Shown here piece after piece: positions 24,347 through 37,626 of a DNA stretch of 64,000 nt. A program made the translations under genes and the position numbers. The stretch spans positions 70,079,360 to 70,143,359 of the forward strand of contig JAVGWX010000007.1 of NCBI GenBank assembly GCA_036924085.1. Direction: 5' to 3'. The notes under the pieces are model-generated. The model saw nothing but the letters and a program-made list of their open reading frames with translations. It was not told where the DNA came from and did no database searches. The stretch comes from Ariolimax columbianus (taxonomy: Eukaryota; Mollusca; Gastropoda; Stylommatophora; Arionidae). Every line of letters starts with the position of its first letter. Within the stretch, counting starts at the first letter, position 1.

Positions 24347-26559
24347 CCCCTGGTCGAAAGTTTGTTCAACTACCTCCAGTAACACATAGTCAAAGAATGT
24401 CATTTTTGACAGTATGTTGACTTTCTGAATAAAAGAAAGTAAATGTATTTCACTAGTTAGTGGTTTAAAATAGTTACACAATATTTGCTAGGTTTTTGAA
24501 ATGCTGCAGTACATTTAACAGTCACATATTTGTTGTTGGTTACTTTATAATTATTGAGAATGTCACTAGACACGACTTGTGCCAAATTGTCTGGAAAACC
24601 AGTGTAATGTAGAATTAAATGTTATAAACTGCTTCTGTTTGATATAATGATGTTATAATATAGAAACCATGAAGAGAACTGGTTCAATTCGTAACACGCT
24701 GTGATGAAAACTTGGGCTAGAGTCTCTGATTTACTGATGCATAAGTTTATTATTCTCTGAGTGTGCCACCAGAAAGTTCTCTTGTGTGTTTTCAATGAAT
24801 TGAACTGAACATTAATGCTAATTTGTTTGTTCAAACTGTAGGATGACAATAGCAAAAGATTAATCTAACACAACTTATAATTTGATATCATGATACCCCG
24901 TGTAATGTGATTTTGAAAGTGGAAAGTGTAACACGGTTTCAATATGTGTGTAGAAATATATTTACGGCAAAGGTGCAATTATTAAGTACACCATTTGAGA
25001 ACTAGATATGTGTAAGTAAATATCAGTTATTGCTGGCTTAAGCTCTTTTACGTATTTGTGAATTATTGCAAAGAAAGGTCAGTGCTGAATCGCTAATTCA
25101 GTTTGAAATATCTATGGTACAGCTCAAAAAATGATTCCTCGTGTAGAGAACCAGACAGACAACATGAACCGAAATACGTTGTATGTTTTTGGACAATAAA
25201 GAAAAGAATAATTGTGTAATATTGGAGAGTAGGCAGAAAAAATGTTTTTAGAAAGCTGTTCATAATGAAAATGAATGTTACTGGAACTTTTCATGGAAGA
25301 AGATTATACCAGACACATGTTTGAAGTACGTTAATCCTATTTGTAGCTGACCATGTTGTGTAAATTCTATGGTCAGATATTGATCATCCACTGCGATATG
25401 TCGAGTAAAATTTTAGACTAGCAACATCATGATAATAAACAGATTACTGCAGTAATTAAGCATCATGGCAAAAGTATTTAAATACAGTCACGTCTAGTGA
25501 TTTTTTGTTGTTGTTTTGCACATAAGTTTCGGCAGCCCTGCCTCATAATATTGGATAATTGAAATCTTGATCTAAGTACACTAAATAGTTTTTCCTGTCA
25601 TGCCTTATTTGTAAATGAAACGCATGACATCTTGTGTTGATTGGGTTAAAACCTGTAATTTATTTATTTCTGACTGACAGACTTTCCGCCATCTTGTTGA
25701 AGATTATCATGTATGGCTTTTAGACTGTCAGACATAAAACTCCATGGCATTGCTTCACCCACTCTATTTAGTTCTTGCCACAGTGGCAGGAGGTAGCAGT
25801 TTGGGATTTGCGGATGCCAACATCATTCTTCTATAGGGAGAGAGAATGAAAAAACACACGTGTGCTTCTAATTTAGAATATATCCAAATGTTTTTGGACA
25901 CCCGTGGTCTTGGCAAATGGCTGCTGTTGGTCTGTTCAGCTACAGATTGTTTCTTTGGTGTGTGATTTAAAAAGAATATCACCATAATTTGGGATAGTAT
26001 TTCACAGAATATTTTGCCTTTGTACAATTTTGTAGCATTGTTTGACGTATCCGTGTTAATACTTGAGATTATTTTCCACTCTTTTACTTCTCCAGTGTGC
26101 TCTACAGATACTGTGGTAAAAAGGTAGATGGATCAATGCTCAAGTGCACTTCCATCTGAACGTCTGGAAGACTGCAGTAAATAGAGTACATAGCCAGGTT
26201 TGTTCTGCTTTTTTGTTGGTTAGAATTGCAAGAATGCTCTCCTTATGAACTTTCTCAACTGTATGTGTTATGTAGGACTACAGAATATTTGCTTTGGAGC
26301 AAAATATGGCATTCAGTAGGCTGGCTATTGATATTTGGTCACATTGCAATCATACATGAATAGTCAAAATCAGTTTTTATTTTTGTGCTCCATTCCACCC
26401 TTTCACTTCTATTCAGAATATCATTTCCTCCCTCCCCAAGATAGTTAAGCTCAGAAGGTCATCACACTTGACTGAATAGTGGTCCAAAGTCTCAAGTTCT
26501 CTCTTTCCTGCCACTCTCTACCTGAAACCCCCAAAGTTTTCCCTTGTTGAGGTTGAGAA
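24347..26559 (+). repeat. Satellite unit 12 (2,213 bp)
   Basis: Code: 21C 47A 70G 121A 405T, long 540 form, 1118C, 1257 deletion. Its left-end combination of 21C with 121A is unique in the window. Its right part matches unit 17, five units downstream. Confidence 0.97.
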
Positions 26560-28773
26560 CCCCTGGTCGAAAGTTTGTTCAACTACCTCCAGTAACACAT
26601 AGTCAAAGAATGTCATTTTTGACAGTATATTGACTTTCTGAATAAAAGAAAGTAAATGTATTTCACTAGTTAGTGGTTTTAAATAGTTACACAATATTTG
26701 CTAGGTTTTTGAAATGCTGCAGTACATTTAACAGTCACATATTTGTTGTTGGTTACTTTATAATTATTGAGAATGTCACTAGACACGACTTGTGCCAAAT
26801 TGTCTGGAAAACCAGTGTAATGTAGAATTAAATGTTATAAACTGCTTCTGTTTGATATAATGATGTTATAATATAGAAACCATGAAGAGAACTGGTTCAA
26901 TTCGTAACACGCTGTGATGAAAACTTGGGCTAGAGTCTCTGATTTACTGATGCATAAGTTTATAATTCTCTGAGTGTGCCACCAGAAAGTTCTCTTGTGT
27001 GTTTTCAATGAATTGAACTGAACATTAATGCTAATTTGTTTGTTCAAACTGTAGGATGACAATAGCAAAAGATTAATCTAACACAACTTATAATTTGATA
27101 TCATGATACCCCGTGTAATGTGATTTTGAAAGTGGAAAGTGTAACACGGTTTCAATATGTGTGTAGAAATATATTTACGGCAAAGGTGCAATTATTAAGT
27201 ACACCATTTGAGAACTAGATATGTGTAAGTAAATATCAGTTATTGCTGGCTTAAGCTCTTTTACGTATTTGTGAATTATTGCAAAGAAAGGTCAGTGCTG
27301 AATCGCTAATTCAGTTTGAAATATCTATGGTACAGCTCAAAAAATGATTCCTCGTGTAGAGAACCAGACAGACAACATGAACCGAAATACGTTGTATGTT
27401 TTTGGACAATAAAGAAAAGAATAATTGTGTAATATTGGAGAGTAGGCAGAAAAAATGTTTTTAGAAAGCTGTTCATAATGAAAATGAATGTTACTGGAAC
27501 TTTTCATGGAAGAAGATTATACCAGACACATGTTTGAAGTACGTTAATCCTATTTGTAGCTGACCATGTTGTGTAAATTCTATGGTCAGATATTGATCAT
27601 CCACTGCGATATGTCGAGTAAAATTTTAGACTAGCAACATCATGATAATAAACAGATTACTGCAGTAATTAAGCATCATGGCAAAAGTATTTAAATACAG
27701 TCACGTCTAGTGATTTTTTGTTGTTGTTTTGCACATAAGTTTCGGCAGCCCTGCCTCATAATATTGGATAATTGAAATCTTGATCTAAGTACACTAAATA
27801 GTTTTTCCTGTCATGTCTTTATTTGTAAATGAAACGCATGACATCTTGTGTTGATTGGGTTAAAACCTGTAATTTATTTATTTCTGACTGACAGACTTTC
27901 CGCCATCTTGTTGAAGATTATCATGTATGGCTTTTAGACTGTCAGACATAAAACTCCATGGCATTGCTTCACCCACTCTATTTAGTTCTTGCCACAGTGG
28001 CAGGAGGTAGCAGTTTGGGATTTGCGGATGCCAACATCATTCTTCTATAGGGAGAGAGAATGAAAAAACACACGTGTGCTTCTAATTTAGAATATATCCA
28101 AATGTTTTTGGACACCCGTGGTCTTGGCAAATGGCTGCTGTTGGTCTGTTCAGCTACAGATTGTTTCTTTGGTGTGTGATTTAAAAAGAATATCACCATA
28201 ATTTGGGATAGTATTTCACAGAATATTTTGCCTTTGTACAATTTTGTAGCATTGTTTGACGTATCCGTGTTAATACTTGAGATTATTTTCCACTCTTTTA
28301 CTTCTCCAGTGTGCTCTACAGATACTGTGGTAAAAAGGTAGATGGATCAATGCTCAAGTGCACTTCCATCTGAACGTCTGGAAGACTGCAGTAAATAGAG
28401 TACATAGCCAGGTTTGTTCTGCTTTTTTGTTGGTTAGAATTGCAAGAATGCTCTCCTTATGAACTTTCTCAACTGTATGTGTTATGTAGGACTACAGAAT
28501 ATTTGCTTTGGAGCAAAATATGGCATTCAGTAGGCTGGCTATTGATATTTGGTCACATTGCAATCATACATGAATAGTCAAAATCAGTTTTTATTTTTGT
28601 GCTCCATTCCACCCTTTCACTTCTATTCAGAATATCATTTCCTCCCTCCCCAAGATAGTTAAGCTCAGAAGGTCATCACACTTGACTGAATAGTGGTCCA
28701 AAGTCTCAAGTTCTCTCTTTCCTGCCACTCTCTACCTGAAACCCCCAAAGTTTTCCCTTGTTGAGGTTGAGAA
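26560..28773 (+). repeat. Satellite unit 13 (2,214 bp)
   Basis: Code: 21C 47A 70A 121T 405A, long 540 form, 1118C, no 1257 deletion. It is identical to units 11 and 18 at all tracked sites. Confidence 0.97.
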
Positions 28774-30986
28774 CCCCTGGTCGAAAGTTTGTTGAACTAC
28801 CTCCAGTAACACATAGTCAGAGAATGTCATTTTTGACAGTATGTTGACTTTCTGAATAAAAGAAAGTAAATGTATTTCACTAGTTAGTGGTTTAAAATAG
28901 TTACACAATATTTGCTAGGTTTTTGAAATGCTGCAGTACATTTAACAGTCACATATTTGTTGTTGGTTACTTTATAATTATTGAGAATGTCACTAGACAC
29001 GACTTGTGCCAAATTGTCTGGAAAACCAGTGTAATGTAGAATTAAATGTTATAAACTGCTTCTGTTTGATATAATGATGTTATAATATAGAAACCATGAA
29101 GAGAACTGGTTCAATTCGTAACACGCTGTGATGAAAACTTGGGCTAGAGTCTCTGATTTACTGATGCATAAGTTTATAATTCTCTGAGTGTGCCACCAGA
29201 AAGTTCTCTTGTGTGTTTTCAATGAATTGAACTGAACATTAATGCTAATTTGTTTGTTCAAACTGTAGGATGACAATAGCAAAAGATTAATCTAACACAA
29301 CTTATAATTTGATATCATGATACCCCGTGTAATGTGATTTTGAAAGTGGAAAGTGTAACACGGTTTCAATATGTGTGTAGAAATATATTTACGGCAAAGG
29401 TGCAATTATTAAGTACACCATTTGAGAACTAGATATGTGTAAGTAAATATCAGTTATTGCTGGCTTAAGCTCTTTTACGTATTTGTGAATTATTGCAAAG
29501 AAAGGTCAGTGCTGAATCGCTAATTCAGTTTGAAATATCTATGGTACAGCTCAAAAAATGATTCCTCGTGTAGAGAACCAGACAGACAACATGAACCGAA
29601 ATACGTTGTATGTTTTTGGACAATAAAGAAAAGAATAATTGTGTAATATTGGAGAGTAGGCAGAAAAAATGTTTTTAGAAAGCTGTTCATAATGAAAATG
29701 AATGTTACTGGAACTTTTCATGGAAGAAGATTATACCAGACACATGTTTGAAGTACGTTAATCCTATTTGTAGCTGACCATGTTGTGTAAATTCTATGGT
29801 CAGATATTGATCATCCACTGCGATATGTCGAGTAAAATTTTAGACTAGCAACATCATGATAATAAACAGATTACTGCAGTAATTAAGCATCATGGCAAAA
29901 GTATTTAAATACAGTCACGTCTAGTGATTTTTTGTTGTTGTTTTGCACATAAGTTTCGGCAGCCCTGCCTCATAATATTGGATAATTGAAATCTTGATCT
30001 AAGTACACTAAATAGTTTTTCCTGTCATGCCTTATTTGTAAATGAAACGCATGACATCTTGTGTTGATTGGGTTAAAACCTGTAATTTATTTATTTCTGA
30101 CTGACAGACTTTCCGCCATCTTGTTGAAGATTATCATGTATGGCTTTTAGACTGTCAGACATAAAACTCCATGGCATTGCTTCACCCACTCTATTTAGTT
30201 CTTGCCACAGTGGCAGGAGGTAGCAGTTTGGGATTTGCGGATGCCAACATCATTCTTCTATAGGGAGAGAGAATGAAAAAACACACGTGTGCTTCTAATT
30301 TAGAATATATCCAAATGTTTTTGGACACCCGTGGTCTTGGCAAATGGCTGCTGTTGGTCTGTTCAGCTACAGATTGTTTCTTTGGTGTGTGATTTAAAAA
30401 GAATATCACCATAATTTGGGATAGTATTTCACAGAATATTTTGCCTTTGTACAATTTTGTAGCATTGTTTGACGTATCCGTGTTAATACTTGAGATTATT
30501 TTCCACTCTTTTACTTCTCCAGTGTGCTCTACAGATACTGTGGTAAAAAGGTAGATGGATCAATGCTCAAGTGCACTTCCATCTGAACGTCTGGAAGACT
30601 GCAGTAAATAGAGTACATAGCCAGGTTTGTTCTGCTTTTTTGTTGGTTAGAATTGCAAGAATGCTCTCCTTATGAACTTTCTCAACTGTATGTGTTATGT
30701 AGGACTACAGAATATTTGCTTTGGAGCAAAATATGGCATTCAGTAGGCTGGCTATTGATATTTGGTCACATTGCAATCATACATGAATAGTCAAAATCAG
30801 TTTTTATTTTTGTGCTCCATTCCACCCTTTCACTTCTATTCAGAATATCATTTCCTCCCTCCCCAAGATAGTTAAGCTCAGAAGGTCATCACACTTGACT
30901 GAATAGTGGTCCAAAGTCTCAAGTTCTCTCTTTCCTGCCACTCTCTACCTGAAACCCCCAAAGTTTTCCCTTGTTGAGGTTGAGAA
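28774..30986 (+). repeat. Satellite unit 14 (2,213 bp)
   Basis: Code: 21G 47G 70G 121A 405A, long 540 form, 1118C, 1257 deletion. It combines a unit-3-like start with the 405A state and matches unit 19, the copy that contains the gap. Confidence 0.97.
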
Positions 30987-33200
30987 CCCCTGGTCGAAAG
31001 TTTGTTGAACTACCTCCAGTAACACATAGTCAGAGAATGTCATTTTTGACAGTATGTTGACTTTCTGAATAAAAGAAAGTAAATGTATTTCACTAGTTAG
31101 TGGTTTAAAATAGTTACACAATATTTGCTAGGTTTTTGAAATGCTGCAGTACATTTAACAGTCACATATTTGTTGTTGGTTACTTTATAATTATTGAGAA
31201 TGTCACTAGACACGACTTGTGCCAAATTGTCTGGAAAACCAGTGTAATGTAGAATTAAATGTTATAAACTGCTTCTGTTTGATATAATGATGTTATAATA
31301 TAGAAACCATGAAGAGAACTGGTTCAATTCGTAACACGCTGTGATGAAAACTTGGGCTAGAGTCTCTGATTTACTGATGCATAAGTTTATAATTCTCTGA
31401 GTGTGCCACCAGAAAGTTCTCTTGTGTGTTTTCAATGAATTGAACTGAACATTAATGCTAATTTGTTTGTTCAAACTGTAGGATGACAATAGCAAAAGAT
31501 TAATCTAACACAACTTATAATTTGATATCATGATACCCCGTGTAATGTGATTTTGAAAGTGGAAAGTGTAACACGGTTTCAATATGTGTGTAGAAATATA
31601 TTTACGGCAAAGGTGCAATTATTAAGTACACCATTTGAGAACTAGATATGTGTAAGTAAATATCAGTTATTGCTGGCTTAAGCTCTTTTACGTATTTGTG
31701 AATTATTGCAAAGAAAGGTCAGTGCTGAATCGCTAATTCAGTTTGAAATATCTATGGTACAGCTCAAAAAATGATTCCTCGTGTAGAGAACCAGACAGAC
31801 AACATGAACCGAAATACGTTGTATGTTTTTGGACAATAAAGAAAAGAATAATTGTGTAATATTGGAGAGTAGGCAGAAAAAATGTTTTTAGAAAGCTGTT
31901 CATAATGAAAATGAATGTTACTGGAACTTTTCATGGAAGAAGATTATACCAGACACATGTTTGAAGTACGTTAATCCTATTTGTAGCTGACCATGTTGTG
32001 TAAATTCTATGGTCAGATATTGATCATCCACTGCGATATGTCGAGTAAAATTTTAGACTAGCAACATCATGATAATAAACAGATTACTGCAGTAATTAAG
32101 CATTATGGCAAAAGTATTTAAATACAGTCACGTCTAGTGATTTTTTGTTGTTGTTTTGCACATAAGTTTCGGCAGCCCTGCCTCATAATATTGGATAATT
32201 GAAATCTTGATCTAAGTACACTAAATAGTTTTTCCTGTCATGTCTTTATTTGTAAATGAAACGCATGACATCTTGTGTTGATTGGGTTAAAACCTGTAAT
32301 TTATTTATTTCTGACTGACAGACTTTCCGCCATCTTGTTGAAGATTATCATGTATGGCTTTTAGACTGTCAGACATAAAACTCCATGGCATTGCTTCACC
32401 CACTCTATTTAGTTCTTGCCACAGTGGCAGGAGGTAGCAGTTTGGGATTTGCGGATGCCAACATCATTCTTCTATAGGGAGAGAGAATGAAAAAACACAC
32501 GTGTGCTTCTAATTTAGAATATATCCAAATGTTTTTGGACACCCGTGGTCTTGGCAAATGGCTGCTGTTGGTCTGTTCAGCTACAGATTGTTTCTTTGGT
32601 GTGTGATTTAAAAAGAATATCACCATAATTTGGGATAGTATTTCACAGAATATTTTGCCTTTGTACAATTTTGTAGCATTGTTTGACGTATCCGTGTTAA
32701 TACTTGAGATTATTTTCCACTCTTTTACTTCTCCAGTGTGCTCTACAGATACTGTGGTAAAAAGGTAGATGGATCAATGCTCAAGTGCACTTCCATCTGA
32801 ACGTCTGGAAGACTGCAGTAAATAGAGTACATAGCCAGGTTTGTTCTGCTTTTTTGTTGGTTAGAATTGCAAGAATGCTCTCCTTATGAACTTTCTCAAC
32901 TGTATGTGTTATGTAGGACTACAGAATATTTGCTTTGGAGCAAAATATGGCATTCAGTAGGCTGGCTATTGATATTTGGTCACATTGCAATCATACATGA
33001 ATAGTCAAAATCAGTTTTTATTTTTGTGCTCCATTCCACCCTTTCACTTCTATTCAGAATATCATTTCCTCCCTCCCCAAGATAGTTAAGCTCAGAAGGT
33101 CATCACACTTGACTGAATAGTGGTCCAAAGTCTCAAGTTCTCTCTTTCCTGCCACTCTCTACCTGAAACCCCCAAAGTTTTCCCTTGTTGAGGTTGAGAA
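30987..33200 (+). repeat. Satellite unit 15 (2,214 bp)
   Basis: Code: 21G 47G 70G 121A 405A, long 540 form, 1118T, no 1257 deletion. It matches unit 20 at all tracked sites. Confidence 0.97.
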
Positions 33201-35413
33201 CCCCTGGTCGAAAGTTTGTTGAACTACCTCCAGTAACACATAGTCAAAGAATGTCATTTTTGACAGTATGTTGACTTTCTGAATAAAAGAAAGTAAATGT
33301 ATTTCACTAGTTAGTGGTTTAAAATAGTTACACAATATTTGCTAGGTTTTTGAAATGCTGCAGTACATTTAACAGTCACATATTTGTTGTTGGTTACTTT
33401 ATAATTATTGAGAATGTCACTAGACACGACTTGTGCCAAATTGTCTGGAAAACCAGTGTAATGTAGAATTAAATGTTATAAACTGCTTCTGTTTGATATA
33501 ATGATGTTATAATATAGAAACCATGAAGAGAACTGGTTCAATTCGTAACACGCTGTGATGAAAACTTGGGCTAGAGTCTCTGATTTACTGATGCATAAGT
33601 TTATTATTCTCTGAGTGTGCCACCAGAAAGTTCTCTTGTGTGTTTTCAATGAATTGAACTGAACATTAATGCTAATTTGTTTGTTCAAACTGTAGGATGA
33701 CAATAGCAAAAGATTAATCTAACACAACTTATAATTTGATATCATGATACCCCGTGTAATGTGATTTTGAAAGTGGAAAGTGTAACACGGTTTCAATATG
33801 TGTGTAGAAATATATTTACGGCAAAGGTGCAATTATTAAGTACACCATTTGAGAACTAGATATGTGTAAGTAAATATCAGTTATTGCTGGCTTAAGCTCT
33901 TTTACGTATTTGTGAATTATTGCAAAGAAAGGTCAGTGCTGAATCGCTAATTCAGTTTGAAATATCTATGGTACAGCTCAAAAAATGATTCCTCGTGTAG
34001 AGAACCAGACAGACAACATGAACCGAAATACGTTGTATGTTTTTGGACAATAAAGAAAAGAATAATTGTGTAATATTGGAGAGTAGGCAGAAAAAATGTT
34101 TTTAGAAAGCTGTTCATAATGAAAATGAATGTTACTGGAACTTTTCATGGAAGAAGATTATACCAGACACATGTTTGAAGTACGTTAATCCTATTTGTAG
34201 CTGACCATGTTGTGTAAATTCTATGGTCAGATATTGATCATCCACTGCGATATGTCGAGTAAAATTTTAGACTAGCAACATCATGATAATAAACAGATTA
34301 CTGCAGTAATTAAGCATCATGGCAAAAGTATTTAAATACAGTCACGTCTAGTGATTTTTTGTTGTTGTTTTGCACATAAGTTTCGGCAGCCCTGCCTCAT
34401 AATATTGGATAATTGAAATCTTGATCTAAGTACACTAAATAGTTTTTCCTGTCATGCCTTATTTGTAAATGAAACGCATGACATCTTGTGTTGATTGGGT
34501 TAAAACCTGTAATTTATTTATTTCTGACTGACAGACTTTCCGCCATCTTGTTGAAGATTATCATGTATGGCTTTTAGACTGTCAGACATAAAACTCCATG
34601 GCATTGCTTCACCCACTCTATTTAGTTCTTGCCACAGTGGCAGGAGGTAGCAGTTTGGGATTTGCGGATGCCAACATCATTCTTCTATAGGGAGAGAGAA
34701 TGAAAAAACACACGTGTGCTTCTAATTTAGAATATATCCAAATGTTTTTGGACACCCGTGGTCTTGGCAAATGGCTGCTGTTGGTCTGTTCAGCTACAGA
34801 TTGTTTCTTTGGTGTGTGATTTAAAAAGAATATCACCATAATTTGGGATAGTATTTCACAGAATATTTTGCCTTTGTACAATTTTGTAGCATTGTTTGAC
34901 GTATCCGTGTTAATACTTGAGATTATTTTCCACTCTTTTACTTCTCCAGTGTGCTCTACAGATACTGTGGTAAAAAGGTAGATGGATCAATGCTCAAGTG
35001 CACTTCCATCTGAACGTCTGGAAGACTGCAGTAAATAGAGTACATAGCCAGGTTTGTTCTGCTTTTTTGTTGGTTAGAATTGCAAGAATGCTCTCCTTAT
35101 GAACTTTCTCAACTGTATGTGTTATGTAGGACTACAGAATATTTGCTTTGGAGCAAAATATGGCATTCAGTAGGCTGGCTATTGATATTTGGTCACATTG
35201 CAATCATACATGAATAGTCAAAATCAGTTTTTATTTTTGTGCTCCATTCCACCCTTTCACTTCTATTCAGAATATCATTTCCTCCCTCCCCAAGATAGTT
35301 AAGCTCAGAAGGTCATCACACTTGACTGAATAGTGGTCCAAAGTCTCAAGTTCTCTCTTTCCTGCCACTCTCTACCTGAAACCCCCAAAGTTTTCCCTTG
35401 TTGAGGTTGAGAA
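33201..35413 (+). repeat. Satellite unit 16 (2,213 bp)
   Basis: Code: 21G 47A 70G 121A 405T, long 540 form, 1118C, 1257 deletion. Its left part matches unit 21. At 1118 and 1257 it differs, so the five-unit-offset similarity ends inside this copy. Confidence 0.97.
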
Positions 35414-37626
35414 CCCCTGGTCGAAAGTTTGTTCAACTACCTCCAGTAACACATAGTCAAAGAATGTCATTTTTGACAGTATATTGACTTTCTGAATAAA
35501 AGAAAGTAAATGTATTTCACTAGTTAGTGGTTTTAAATAGTTACACAATATTTGCTAGGTTTTTGAAATGCTGCAGTACATTTAACAGTCACATATTTGT
35601 TGTTGGTTACTTTATAATTATTGAGAATGTCACTAGACACGACTTGTGCCAAATTGTCTGGAAAACCAGTGTAATGTAGAATTAAATGTTATAAACTGCT
35701 TCTGTTTGATATAATGATGTTATAATATAGAAACCATGAAGAGAACTGGTTCAATTCGTAACACGCTGTGATGAAAACTTGGGCTAGAGTCTCTGATTTA
35801 CTGATGCATAAGTTTATAATTCTCTGAGTGTGCCACCAGAAAGTTCTCTTGTGTGTTTTCAATGAATTGAACTGAACATTAATGCTAATTTGTTTGTTCA
35901 AACTGTAGGATGACAATAGCAAAAGATTAATCTAACACAACTTATAATTTGATATCATGATACCCCGTGTAATGTGATTTTGAAAGTGGAAAGTGTAACA
36001 CGGTTTCAATATGTGTGTAGAAATATATTTACGGCAAAGGTGCAATTATTAAGTACACCATTTGAGAACTAGATATGTGTAAGTAAATATCAGTTATTGC
36101 TGGCTTAAGCTCTTTTACGTATTTGTGAATTATTGCAAAGAAAGGTCAGTGCTGAATCGCTAATTCAGTTTGAAATATCTATGGTACAGCTCAAAAAATG
36201 ATTCCTCGTGTAGAGAACCAGACAGACAACATGAACCGAAATACGTTGTATGTTTTTGGACAATAAAGAAAAGAATAATTGTGTAATATTGGAGAGTAGG
36301 CAGAAAAAATGTTTTTAGAAAGCTGTTCATAATGAAAATGAATGTTACTGGAACTTTTCATGGAAGAAGATTATACCAGACACATGTTTGAAGTACGTTA
36401 ATCCTATTTGTAGCTGACCATGTTGTGTAAATTCTATGGTCAGATATTGATCATCCACTGCGATATGTCGAGTAAAATTTTAGACTAGCAACATCATGAT
36501 AATAAACAGATTACTGCAGTAATTAAGCATCATGGCAAAAGTATTTAAATACAGTCACGTCTAGTGATTTTTTGTTGTTGTTTTGCACATAAGTTTCGGC
36601 AGCCCTGCCTCATAATATTGGATAATTGAAATCTTGATCTAAGTACACTAAATAGTTTTTCCTGTCATGCCTTATTTGTAAATGAAACGCATGACATCTT
36701 GTGTTGATTGGGTTAAAACCTGTAATTTATTTATTTCTGACTGACAGACTTTCCGCCATCTTGTTGAAGATTATCATGTATGGCTTTTAGACTGTCAGAC
36801 ATAAAACTCCATGGCATTGCTTCACCCACTCTATTTAGTTCTTGCCACAGTGGCAGGAGGTAGCAGTTTGGGATTTGCGGATGCCAACATCATTCTTCTA
36901 TAGGGAGAGAGAATGAAAAAACACACGTGTGCTTCTAATTTAGAATATATCCAAATGTTTTTGGACACCCGTGGTCTTGGCAAATGGCTGCTGTTGGTCT
37001 GTTCAGCTACAGATTGTTTCTTTGGTGTGTGATTTAAAAAGAATATCACCATAATTTGGGATAGTATTTCACAGAATATTTTGCCTTTGTACAATTTTGT
37101 AGCATTGTTTGACGTATCCGTGTTAATACTTGAGATTATTTTCCACTCTTTTACTTCTCCAGTGTGCTCTACAGATACTGTGGTAAAAAGGTAGATGGAT
37201 CAATGCTCAAGTGCACTTCCATCTGAACGTCTGGAAGACTGCAGTAAATAGAGTACATAGCCAGGTTTGTTCTGCTTTTTTGTTGGTTAGAATTGCAAGA
37301 ATGCTCTCCTTATGAACTTTCTCAACTGTATGTGTTATGTAGGACTACAGAATATTTGCTTTGGAGCAAAATATGGCATTCAGTAGGCTGGCTATTGATA
37401 TTTGGTCACATTGCAATCATACATGAATAGTCAAAATCAGTTTTTATTTTTGTGCTCCATTCCACCCTTTCACTTCTATTCAGAATATCATTTCCTCCCT
37501 CCCCAAGATAGTTAAGCTCAGAAGGTCATCACACTTGACTGAATAGTGGTCCAAAGTCTCAAGTTCTCTCTTTCCTGCCACTCTCTACCTGAAACCCCCA
37601 AAGTTTTCCCTTGTTGAGGTTGAGAA
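35414..37626 (+). repeat. Satellite unit 17 (2,213 bp)
   Basis: Code: 21C 47A 70A 121T 405A, long 540 form, 1118C, 1257 deletion. It is a mosaic: the left part is the unit 11/13/18 haplotype and the right part is the unit 12 haplotype. Confidence 0.97.
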
